NCBI RefSeq assembly: GCF_036373705.1
Contig: NC_089867.1
Location: 24,571,323 to 24,635,322 of the forward strand
Length of the DNA stretch: 64,000 nt
Reading direction: 5' to 3'
Source: Amia ocellicauda
Taxonomy: Eukaryota; Chordata; Actinopteri; Amiiformes; Amiidae
In this document: in pieces, positions 46,601 to 57,281 of the stretch
Numbering within the stretch: the first letter of the stretch is position 1
Layout of the letters: the number at the start of each line of letters is the position of its first letter
Translations under genes and position numbers: made by a program
The notes under the pieces: model-generated
Told to the model about the DNA's origin: nothing
The model's database searches: none
The model's input: only the letters and a program-made list of their open reading frames with translations

Positions 46601-48209
46601 CCACAAAAACAACTTGACACGGAAAACTTCCCAAAGAAACTCATTCCACAGAGACCACCACAATGTGGACACAGTGCAACTTTTAAATAAAAGTAAAATT
46701 CATTATTTTAGATACATTTACATTACATTACATTTACGTTTAAGGGTATTACATCATATTTGTGCACAGACCTGCCAGTTAGCTTAAGGTTAAAACTCCG
46801 TTCACTCTAACGCGATGTGACATTGCAAGGTAGCACATCTGAAAAGTGTAAATTCCTACCATACTTTTTGTACGGAAGCCACGGACAGCACTGAGTCGTG
46901 ACTCGTGCGTCTTAAAAAAAGAGCTACTCCAGAAACGGCCAGCCTGCCACCGAGATATGTTAATGACTTAATGAATGTTTGAATGGTATATAAGTTTGCC
47001 TGTGCCGGATACAAGCAGAGCCTGTGATGAAATTAGCATTCATTCATTCATAAACTACTATTTAAATATTATTTCATAAGATACTGTTGCATTACTCTCA
47101 TGATTGTGATCCCAGAAGCCCCAGACGGTACCTGGACGCCGCCCCGCTCCCCCCAGCGCCCCGCATCTCCCAGGTCACCTACCTGTGACGTACATGTCGT
47201 TGCCCAGCGCGGCGATGCTGTAGCCGCCACCCAGGTGGTCGGGGAACTCGGCCAGGTAGCGCCACTGTCCGGTCTGGGGGTTGTAGCAGTCCACGGTCAC
47301 CAGCTCGTCGCAGTCCTGGTCGCAGCCGCCCACCACCACCAGGATCTCGGCAAGGCCGGTGGAGGGGCGCGGCCGCATGCGGTGGCAGGGCTGGTCGTGC
47401 CGGTCGTACTCGCAAGACTGGAAGGCGCGCGCCTCGCTGACCAGGCGCAGGCAGGGCGGGGACAGGTACACAAGGGGGTCGCTCTCCACGTGGGCCAGCA
47501 GGTAGAAGCGGCGCACAAAGGGCAGCCGCACCTGCTGCAGCAGCTCAGGCCAGTAGTGCAGCCGGCGCTGGGGGCTGGCCTTCACCCACCGTGCGGCGAT
47601 CTGGTAGGCCGTCTCCTCCTTGTCCACGCAGAGCCCGTCGTCCGACACGAACTCCAGCAGCCGCTTCCAGGGCAGCCGCTCGAAGTCCTTGCCCTTGGCC
47701 AGCTCCACAATGTTCTTGAGCACAAAGAGGCGCGCGCTCTCGGCCAGGCCGCGGCAGGCGTAGGCCTCGGCGAAGTCCTGGATCTCCAGGCAGTTGGACA
47801 CGTCCAGCCGCTGCTCCAGGAAGGCGCAGCAGGCCTCCTTCACCGAGGGGAACTGGAAGAGGTCGGCGGTCTTGAGCAGCAGGTCCACGTTGTCCTGTGT
47901 GACGGTGACGCGGCCCGTGTAGCAGAAGTCCACCAGCAGCCCCAGCAGCTCGGCCGACACCTCGTGCAGCTCCACGCGGTCCATGGCGCTCTCGCGCAGT
48001 GTGCCGGCGAACATGGCCTTGAAGTAGTTGCTGGCGGCGGCCAGGACGGTGCGGTGGCAGGCGAACTCACGGCCCTCTGCGCACAGCGTCACGTCGAAGA
48101 ACTTGCACTCGGCGCGCAGCTCGTGGATGCCGCGGAGCAGGTTGAGGGCATGGGAGGAGTCGAAGAAAGGCAGCGTGGAGGCCTGCGTCTGCACCACGGG
48201 CTTCTCCAT
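43679..48209 (-). CDS. klhl21: KLHL21, BTB-BACK-Kelch CUL3 adaptor
   Basis: Four exons on the minus strand join in frame: 48209-47183, 45193-44788, 44543-44471, 44002-43679. The product is 609 residues (human 597). KLHL21 is the substrate adaptor of a CUL3 RING ligase that ubiquitinates Aurora B and is needed for chromosomal passenger movement and cytokinesis; it also restrains IKK-beta. The BTB domain spans about 27-135 ([20 protein letters not shown]), BACK about 143-245, and Kelch repeats about 285-570 ([55 protein letters not shown]). The split codons at each junction restore conserved residues (VTG|GSDG, YFI-R-DDSAE, MTQ|VHVGG). The C-terminal tail is His/Asn-rich ([13 protein letters not shown]) and unlike the human tail. 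Introns 2 and 3 are short; intron 1 (45,194-47,182) holds a retroposon relic. An acceptor at 48,288 indicates a noncoding upstream exon. Confidence 0.96.
45270..45745 (+). mobile_element. CR1-like LINE 3' fragment, plus orientation
   Basis: This is the same family as the copy at 3,728-4,258, starting at the same internal point (ACTGTCAAAAGTGTAGAATT) and ending in the complete 3' tail TTTCTTATGTTCTTA. It lacks about 80 bp of the reverse-transcriptase tail segment that the other copy keeps, between GGAACAGAGGA and CACACGCA. It lies in KLHL21 intron 1, antisense to the gene, and codes for nothing intact. Confidence 0.75.
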
Positions 48210-48960
48210 TATGACGTCTCTCTCTCTATCTGTGGGTGTCTCGGTTTGTCCCCTTCTCTGTCCGGGAGTCTCAGGACGCTGTGCTCATCTGGGGACAAAG
48301 ACAAGCGCTCTTGATTACTGGCAGATAACTGGCCGAGCTCCTGACAGTAGGCAGTACAGAACACAGTTCAACACAAGGATTACGTTTCGTTTCTGTTTAA
48401 CAGTTCACAACCAAACGCAACTTACAGGCAGTTCAGTAAAGGCAAGATCAATTATGTTATTAATGTGTTACACTTCAGTACCAGAGAGCACTTTTGTTTA
48501 TCCTTCATTTAATGTTTTGTTGTGGTTGTCGATCGATATATTTCAGAAACAATCCTCTCCTGTAAAGCGCATCGTCCACTTTGCCTTTTAAAAACTCACA
48601 GTAGCTTCTGCCATTCGACTGTGCTCAATCGTCACCCTTTCAGCCACAAAGTACAAAAGAAAACCCCCAGATATTCCCCCACATGGACTCTACAGCTCCC
48701 AGATCCTGTCGAGATTCATCTTAGAGTAAAGTTGAATTACCTGTGAGCCCTTAAACGTGGTCTAAAATTTGTAACACATACACAACAGCAGAAATTAGAC
48801 ACCAAAGAAAAAACGAATGGAATAAAACACTAACAATAGGTTCTCTAAACCGCGAGGCAGGAGCTGAAGTGAGTGCGACCCGTTCCTCTGTGCTCCTCTT
48901 AAGAAAAGGCGCTCGAGCCCGGCCCCAGTCTATAAATACCCTCAGAGACGCTTCTAGTGG
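48210..48960 (-). promoter_or_regulatory. klhl21: KLHL21 5' UTR and TATA-type promoter candidate
   Basis: On the minus strand the ATG exon extends to an acceptor (TTGTCCCCAG) ending at 48,289. A donor-like CACAG|GTAATT lies near 48,741. Upstream of that, TATTTATA (plus-strand TATAAATA, 48,931-48,938) could place transcription start near 48,900. The exon structure is plausible but unproven. Confidence 0.35.
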
Positions 48961-49000
48961 AGGTGGATGGGGGAGGAGCGGGGGGGGTGTCATGCTATCC

Positions 49001-49062
49001 TGACTCAGAGCGCCAGGATGATGACATCACCACCTCCTCTCGCCTTCCCCCTCGTTGACTCA
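49001..49062. promoter_or_regulatory. AP-1/CRE motif cluster upstream of KLHL21
   Basis: TGACTCA occurs at 49,001-49,007 and 49,056-49,062, with the CRE-like TGACATCA at 49,022-49,029. All three lie within about 130 bp of the TATA-like box on the upstream side for KLHL21. The motifs are exact matches to AP-1 and ATF-type sites; function is inferred. Confidence 0.4.
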
Positions 49063-49069
49063 GTCCCCC

Positions 49070-52000
49070 CTGAGTAACATCTAAAACATTTTTCACTCTT
49101 GTAGCTGGGCGGGCTCTCCTGCGTTACCCCCCTACAATGCAGGGGCCACACAATCAGCTGTCCGGTATTGCCCCGGTGTTCCAGGCGGGAGGCGGGGGGG
49201 CTATTTCTAGAGCTGTGTGAAGTAAAACCCAAAACCAAAAGAAATATCTTTATAACAGCCCCCCCCCCCCCCAATCTGCTCTCTGACACTTTCAGGAGCG
49301 AACAGGCGAGGGAAGGACAGGAGTCTTGTCGGTGTGAGGAGGGCGGTTGTCTGGGACCCATAACGAGGTGCTGCCTCTTTAACGCGCCATGGTCGCGCAT
49401 TCCCGGACTATAAATACACGGATCCAAAGCCAAAGCCCGCCTGCACACACGCCATCACCTCTGGCCTTCTCGGCATCCCCCCCACCTCTCCACTCTGCGC
49501 TCACGGCCTCTGCTCCAGCCCTGAACTTTCCAGGAGCACAGTTATATAAGAAACATGGTTCATCTGTAGAGTAGCCAGTGCCAGCCAGCCCCCAGTTTTG
49601 TAATCCAATGCCCGGATTATCTGAAGTTTTAAAGAAACAGCCTATTTACTACTTTCAACCTATTCCATATTACAAAGCATGTTTTCATGACTATATTAAT
49701 CTCAGAGCACATTCCACAGACCAATCACAACAGGACTCACAAGGGAAGCCTTATATAGAAAGCAATCCGTGACGGAAAAGGTATTTTTTTTTTCAATAAA
49801 GCCTCTGCAGTTGCAGTACTTTATATTCCACAACTCTTACAGGAAGCTCGCAGCAATCATTTCAGTTACTGTCCAAGAGGAACACAACCGACTTCGCAAT
49901 CTTCCTGGTCTTTCTACTGTTGATTTGTATATTTTAGATGCACCCGATGCTTTGTACTGGCCTGCACATTTGTCAATTACCAGCAGCACCAGACACCTCT
50001 ATGTGTGTTATTAATTAACTGTTTTATACATATTGTGAACAGTGATAGTCTTTTGTATTTTGCCTGTTGTCCCAACATAATGGCTCAACAACTACTACAA
50101 CCTCCCCTCGGGGCTTCCCAAATCCTCCACCCAGAGTCTGGATGGCTGGAGAGCACAAGGGGCCGGTCTGGGCCGAGCTGGGCTGAGCTCCTTCATGGGA
50201 GAGAGGAGCACGCCGTTCGGCAGAGATCAAGAGGGGTTTTAGTGAAAGCGCGGCTCGTTCCCGAGTATTTTCACACTCCATTACACAGGATCAGTTTTCG
50301 CAGCACAATAAAGTTGCCCGATCTGGTGTGAAGATAATGACGCTTTGCTCTCTCTGGCTGCCAGCCCGGGAGCACACAAACGGGACGGACTGCAATGAGA
50401 AAAGGTCCCCACATAGCCCAAGAGCCAGAGCCACCATGCAAGTTCACCCGGGGACAGTACAGGCATCCCAGAATTTACTCTGCATGTGGCAGCAAAACTG
50501 ACTTGAGAGACCTTGTAAAAACAAAGCCGAAGCCCTCCAGGCCACAGCAGGACAGTTTATTGTGTGGAGCAGGGCAAGTTTGTGTTTCTATTTCCAACTC
50601 CCCCTCCCCCGTCCTGTCTTTGAATGTTCTCGTTCAAGGTCTGTTTACCGACATGTGGTTCCACTCTCTGGGGTTTTGCCCGGTCAAGTCAGGCTCAGTC
50701 AGCGGTCTGCATCTCCGGCAAGATGATGGATGGGACCGATCCTCGCAGGTGTGTTTTTTTCTTTTTGGATGAAAGCAGCGAGCACGGAAAAATAAAGCAG
50801 ACCGACGTCCCGCAACAGAAATAAAAACTTTTCAGAGTTAGAGAGTTCAAAACAGAGCTATTGCCAAGGGATGCATATTGAGCAATCAGGGACGGTCTGG
50901 GACATTTTATTTATGAAAGCAGCCGCCAGAAGAGCCCCAGAATAGCAGAGATGGGCAATACTGTGGCGCGGGGGGGAGGCTGTGGTGACGAGTGTTTGTT
51001 TACTTGGTGAGCAGCACAGAGAGAGCAGTGTTTGGAGACCATGTGATCTTCACGGCCGCGGGCCCACGCTGCACATACCTAGCATACACTTCCCCAGCAC
51101 TCGTTTCCCCAACACTCAGCTCTGGTCTGGGGGGGGTAGGTGGCTGCCGAGGACTCACTCATCCTCTATAGTTAGATCCGGCGGACATTTCTGTAGGAGG
51201 CATTCGGGTGTCGGAAGAGCCCAGACTCGGTGGCGCGGTTATGAAGATAGCCTCCCCGATCCACACCTCGCACAGACCCGTCTGGCTTTGTATCGGCCAG
51301 GGTCAGTCCGAGTCCAAACTGAGCTGTGCCAGCCGGGCTGCTCTGGTTAGATTGAGGTGCTTTGGTCTCTTGAGAACCAAGAAATCCGCTGGGACCGAAT
51401 TTTCTTCTTTTGCTCGTTAAGATCAGTCATCAAGTCAGTCTCAGCCATGTTAAATTAAAGTAGCGGCTGTAATAGTGACAGGGAGGGGTGTGACGGACGC
51501 TGTCAGTGCAGCGAAGGAAGTGAAAGTTGGCGTCAACTGTCAGCACTTCTTCAGAAAGCAATTAAGTGTATGTGAATTTCGAGGGGGACTTTGAAAACCC
51601 CAAACATCAACAAGCATCCTGTGTACATGCTGGCCTCTCCTCTCTACCCACAAACCCCCAGCTGCCGCCCATCCCCCACGACCACAGCTCTCACCCCTGG
51701 CCTCGGCTCACTCACCTTTTTCTTTTTGTATCCGTGCATTTCACAAACACACAGTGCAGGATTGTACGGTACGCTCTGATACACGAGTGATGAGGTTCAC
51801 CTACAGATTGAGCCGGTTTTATTAAATGACAAAATACAGATTCATCTTTTTAAAATGTTTTCTGCTGAACGTTGATAAACTTAGACGGGAGGGAAGAAAA
51901 ACACATCTCAAGGACAGGATAAGGAATTCACATCTGGAAAGCAGCCGACAATATAACAGTAAATGAGAACCAGGCTGTGTTTGTACGCGCGGCCCCCTGC

Positions 52001-54940
52001 TGGTTCAATCGCACCCGGCACCCAGAGAAGAAATGATCAGCATGTAAACACTGACTGTAAATTCATAACGGGAGTTGCATTCTTCCTGAAGAGAGAGCAT
52101 ACGAACCGCAGTGATCATGGCAGAGGACTTTTGAAATCGGGTTTCATCTGATCCCACTTCAGATATGTATTTTTAATCGTTTGCTCAATTAGAGTTCATG
52201 AAATCGACATAATCAGTATTGATTTAATTGAACACCGTAATGCCACAATATAAAAAAAAAATGTATTACGCGGGCCTTGCACCTGTTCTTTTATAACGCT
52301 AATTTCAGCAGCAACAACAACCAAAAAGACCTGTTGCAGGATCTCTGTTCGTTTTTATACCATAAAGTACTGCAAGAACAAATTACTATGGGGGGAAAAC
52401 GCACCAGAGACTTGTAATGCGTTTCACGATTGATGAAAACCGTGCAAGGCCAAGCCCGGCTCTCCTGGACTGGAGCGAGCAGCCTTCAGGCCCAGTACTG
52501 CCTCCGTCCCCCCACCCTCAGGCATATGATCTTAATGAATCAAACAAATCACAATACTTCTGTACTTAGTTATAGACTAAGCTGCCAAACAACACAAATT
52601 TGTCAATGCCATAGTGTCCGAAAGTCATAAAATGTCACTTGTTTAGATGAGATTTCTTCCCTCAACCCCCTACTACGATTCCACCTCAACAATATAGCCT
52701 TGGACCTGGGCTGGACTACGAATCCTGCATCTCAGCATTGATGTTTACAGCGACACTGTTCTTATTAACAAGATACCGTAAAAGGCCTGATCTTGTCAGT
52801 CCCTCACTCTCGCATTGCTTCGGAGTTAATCTATAGAATGTAGGCCGGGCAGATAAGGATATGGGTCGAGTGTTTCTGCATTGTTTAAATTGTAACGGCA
52901 TCACTGGGAAACTGATAACAGGTTCAATGGATACCAGTTAGATCGCTTACTCCTTTCATGAGCTGAATGCTAGTGTACGTACTGCACTGATGAAGCAGCA
53001 CAGAAATATATATTGACTGACTGTTGAATCAGGGAACTGGAAATACCCCAGAATTGATACCGGGTTATACAGTGCGATAATCTGCTTAAATGGAAAACCC
53101 TGATGTACTAAGTCTGAGGTTTCCCTCAAACCATTACATCCACGTTCCTGTAAACTGTGACAATAAATCCCCAATTAGGACCATAAGGTCAAACCTCCGG
53201 TCAGATCCAGTCTGGACCACAAACATATTGAATCTGACCTGCCTGCCACCCATCTTTGCCCTCCGTTCAAAAATATAAAACTTTAACATTTTCTTAACTG
53301 CACCTGAATCTGTGATTTTATGCCATTAACACTTTTGCCCCAGTGGCTCTCAGAGAAGATAAGCACCACACATTGGGGAATATAGTCTTACAGCATCTTA
53401 TCAGACAGAAAGTATCTCCTGCTTTGTGAAGACTATAACACTGTTCTCCTCCTCTCATTACAACAGTATGTATGTACAGCGTACAGCAATATGCATTCAC
53501 AGTATATCTAAACACAAGGCTAGAGATACTTCACAACAAGCAGAAAAAGATGGTCACCATTAATTAAAGGTTTTTCTAACGACTAACAGTTTGTTCAAAG
53601 CATCTAAAAAGAACAGGTCAAAAACTGAAAATGCATCTCAAACATAATACGCAACACAAATCAAGCTACTTCTCAAGCACTTTTATTTTCCCCTTCTCAC
53701 TGAAACTTTAATTCATCAGGTGGGCAGCTGTGACTACCAAATCATTAGCACACAGACATAATTAGATTGAATCCGAAGAAGTCTTCTGTAAAACAGAGGT
53801 TATGTCATGAAAGCAACTACTTACATTTATGCTACAGGTTCTCACCTCACTTTATCTTGACTCACCAAACTAAACAATAGGATTGCTTAGTTTACAATGG
53901 CCATATAGAAGGTGCCCCAGTTTATAAGCTTTGAGTGGCTCCAGATAATTGAATAAGAGCCGTTATTTAATCAGTGCCACCCCTGGCTTTGGCCCGACCT
54001 GCGTGACCACATGGTGTGGACAGCTGAAAAGCAGCACACTGCATACCATATACAGACTAGAAACTACCAGCTGCCAGCCGCATTTTAACCTCTGCTGTGC
54101 TGGAGAATGCATTATACTTTGTGGCGAGTGCATAAAATAAATCCAGGCAACATACTGTACACACATATCATTAGTAGTATGGATACATATGAAACAACAC
54201 ATTGACTTCAGCATTGCAAAGTACCCAGATCCCAGATTGAGGACCACAGAACTAAAATGGTTCAACAACTCCTAAAACAACACGTCTATCCTCGATGGTG
54301 GAGATCTGAAAATAAAGACATGATCTCACCGCACCTCATTATACCACTACACACTCCAGCAGGGCAAAGCCTACAGCTTCAGCCTCCTGGAAAGGTGCAG
54401 TAAATCTCTCCACCCCGTTTTAACGGTGGCATCGGTATGTGTAAGATCACACACCCTTTCTTTCGAGGATAAAGTTGGTTTATTACTGGGAAGTGTAGCA
54501 GGCACGCAAACACGTATGTCTGTGACGTCGTGCGAGCTGTCAGCCCGTGCAACACTGTCACAGCACTGATGGTGGCTCAGACTGGAAAGGATACAGTAGC
54601 ACACAAAACAGAAAACCGGCGTCTGCATTGAAGAAAAACATTCAAATAAGATGCATGCAATGTGGAGGTGGATGCTAATCCCTCAGCAAGCCCGTCTGCG
54701 TGTCTTAGTGGGTCAGACATGCACGGCGCAGTCTCTGTCTGCTCACCCCTGGGTGCCTCCAGAGAAGGGAAAAAAGAAAGACACCCTCCTGTCCTGTCCA
54801 GTGACCCCATTATGACGCCACAACGGCAGGTTCCACTTACCCGATATGAATACTTATTATTTCCTCCACTGGGTCCCGTTGTTTACCTCTATGTCCACTC
54901 TTGTCTGGTCTTAAACTTCGCAGCGCACTGGCCTATGTGC
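49070..54940. other. Intergenic, no gene recognised
   Basis: Frames are short and without domains. A second TATAAATA sits at 49,409-49,416 beside a CpG-richer patch, with no open frame to go with it. Poly-C occurs at 49,260-49,272. From about 51,800 to 54,300 the sequence is AT-rich. No RNA gene or known repeat was recognised. Confidence 0.5.
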
Positions 54941-55019
54941 GTCGCTCTGCGCCTGCGCCTCCCTCCCGGCCCAGCGTGACTCCATTCCAGCCCCCGGGGC
55001 GGACGCAACAGCTGCTCGC

Positions 55020-55068
55020 CGCTGATTGGCTGCCCGCCTCGTACGTCATTACGTATGCGGAAGTGGCA
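55020..55068. promoter_or_regulatory. CCAAT/CRE/ETS promoter-like cluster
   Basis: ATTGG (inverted CCAAT box) at 55,025-55,029, the CRE half-site TACGTCA at 55,042-55,048, and the ETS-type CGGAAGTG at 55,058-55,065 lie within 45 bp of each other in a CpG-rich stretch (about 54,935-55,070). The spacing is typical of a vertebrate housekeeping promoter. No gene is evident on either side. It may serve an upstream noncoding exon of PHF13 or a noncoding RNA. Confidence 0.4.
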
Positions 55069-55843
55069 TGTTGAACAACTATAAACTGTTGCAGAGACTA
55101 GAAAGATCTCCCATCATGTGCCGATCTGTGTGTGTGAGTGTGCTTTAGGAGGGATGACAAGTCCTGCGCGGTTGAGACATTATTTATTAATAACATAGCC
55201 TGCTCTATGAGAGTCCGTGGTGACACATTTAGGTACCAAAGACGTATAAACCCGCAGGTTGCACACAATCATACAGTCACGAAATTGTGTGTAAAATGGC
55301 GGATGGGAACAGAGCAACTTCCTCACCGCGCTGGTGTGGTTGTTTATATTGAAATGTGTGTTTTGACGGCTATGGGAGAGTGATATACAGTGTTTGGTGT
55401 CTACGCTCATGTGACACGACCGTCTGGACGCCCCACGCAGCCGCCACCCCCGGCCCCGGCGTGTCTGGTGTCGGCGATAAGTGTCTCTCGGCCCCCTTCT
55501 GCATTGTGAGCCCGTTATCTGTGAGCAGCACACCGGCTCCCCCACGCCAGTGTCGGCAGCAGGAAGCGGGAGAGGCGTCTTTGCCGAGGCCGTGCAGCCT
55601 GCGTGTCAGCCTGATTAATGACTCTGACACGCGTGATTTAGGCATGACGCTAATTATGACCTGTGGCTAATCTATGCAAGGTAGTTGTTGCAAGCTAAGT
55701 CAATAGTGCACGCTTTTAAAAATAAAATATTGTTACTTTCTGCAGGTTTAGCTCATCCACACAACGTGGGGTTCTTCCATTTGTGGGAAACCATTATTCT
55801 TCCATTTTGTATAAAACACAATTGGGAGAGTTTAGTCGCTACT

Positions 55844-55892
55844 GCGCATGCGCCGACTGACCTGCCGCCGCCCGCCCAGTGAAGATGGCGGC
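55844..55892 (+). promoter_or_regulatory. NRF1 + YY1 promoter-like element
   Basis: A perfect NRF1 palindrome GCGCATGCGC (55,844-55,853) is followed 28 bp later by the YY1-type AAGATGGCGGC (55,882-55,892). In established mammalian promoters a YY1 element of this form sits just after the start site and contains the initiator ATG. Here that ATG (55,885) opens a frame starting MAALFFFRGVARVQVR. No downstream exon was recognised, so the gene, if any, is unknown. The sequences on either side (55,100-55,830 and 55,900-56,570) hold no recognised gene. Confidence 0.45.
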
Positions 55893-56583
55893 ACTTTTCT
55901 TTTTTCGGGGGGTGGCCAGAGTTCAAGTTCGGTGTATGTGCGTGTTTTTCTTTTCTTTTCTTTACTTGATTGATTTTATTTGTCTCAGAATTATAGGCTA
56001 CTGTGATATAGTATATTAAAATATGTTACATAGTTTACACATAAATACATATTAATATATACAAACACTACGCACACCCCTCGTACGTCAAGTAATAAGA
56101 CCGTCGTTTATATGACAATTTCAACCAACTTTGTCACTTTTAAAACAGAGCGACCCACAGTGCGGAAAGTTTCCTGTAACAACAAAACGTGTTGAAGTGA
56201 AAATAAAACAATCACGCATGAAAAAATACCCCATATAACCTCAACTGTACCGTCGACATCCGTGCTATAAAATAACACAAACATTTCCAAGCATGAATGG
56301 ATAAATCCCATTTTGGAGCATACGACTGTGGCAAATCATTGGGGGGGGTAGCCGAGAGATCATACACGATTATTAACACCAACAACACACATGACATACA
56401 TTAAAACTCGTTTACTATGTTAGTAACACTCACACACATGTAGCTGAGGTTTGCATTGAAAGTAATTGTGTTCTGTTTACTACGTAGCTCTGGTTTTAAA
56501 TAGCTCCCCCCCCCGTGTTGACTTAGACAATAGTCGGCCCCTCATGAATATGTAAGTAGCGTGGAGCGGCCGGTGTCTGCTGC

Positions 56584-56599
56584 TGACGTCACGGATTGG
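56584..56599 (+). promoter_or_regulatory. phf13: PHF13 promoter: full CRE and CCAAT box
   Basis: The palindromic CRE TGACGTCA (56,584-56,591) and the inverted CCAAT box ATTGG (56,595-56,599) lie in CpG-rich sequence about 690 bp before the PHF13 ATG. GC-rich sequence continues to the coding start, consistent with a long 5' UTR in the first exon. No TATA box is seen. Confidence 0.6.
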
Positions 56600-57281
56600 G
56601 TCACTCCGCGCTGGGTGGGTTCAGAGCAGCCCAGTCGAGCTGCTTCAGGGCCGGAGGAGAGAGCCGTCATCTCCCAGGACAGCGCGCAACTTCGGGGGGA
56701 CGTTTCGCTTCATTCCTCCCTCCGTAACTTGCAATGCCCGGCGATACTGCTGGGGCATCCTCCAGAGGCGAACTCTGACCGGTGTCTGCCGCCGGTCCCG
56801 ACACTCCCGACTCGGAAAGTGTGTTTGTTTCCAGCAGCACGATGCGCGGCTGATCCGTGCGGGTCTCTCCATCCCCTCCACCCCGGCGGTCCTGCACACC
56901 GACTGCCAGAGGAGGCTACTTTCTTCGGCAACTCGCAGGGCTGACCACCAGCACCCCCTTGCATTTGCATCCGCACTCTGCAGAGGTTAACCAGCCCTGC
57001 CTTCTTTATTTCCCGGCGAGCCCATACGCCGTGCCCGGGACTTCAGCACCGCGACCCCTCTGTGTGCGATGGAGCTCGTTTAACTCCCCCTGAAACGGGC
57101 TCAGAAAGCATCGCCCTGCCTGCTGCCGGGAGCACCCAGCCCAGGGACAGAGCTCCGGCTGTCTGTAGTATTGCCCCCTGCTTTGAAGAAGTGCCGCTGC
57201 CTGGTTTTTCTGGACCGGTCCAACACCCATTTTTCTCTCCTGTGGCACCGGTTCCCTCCGCTCGCCCGTCCCCGCGTCGCG

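Noticed and set aside
47100-48314. 404-codon plus-strand frame opposite KLHL21 exon 1
   Set aside because: It is the antisense of a GC-rich exon. The minus-strand frame is unmistakably KLHL21 and the plus-strand frame has no domain.
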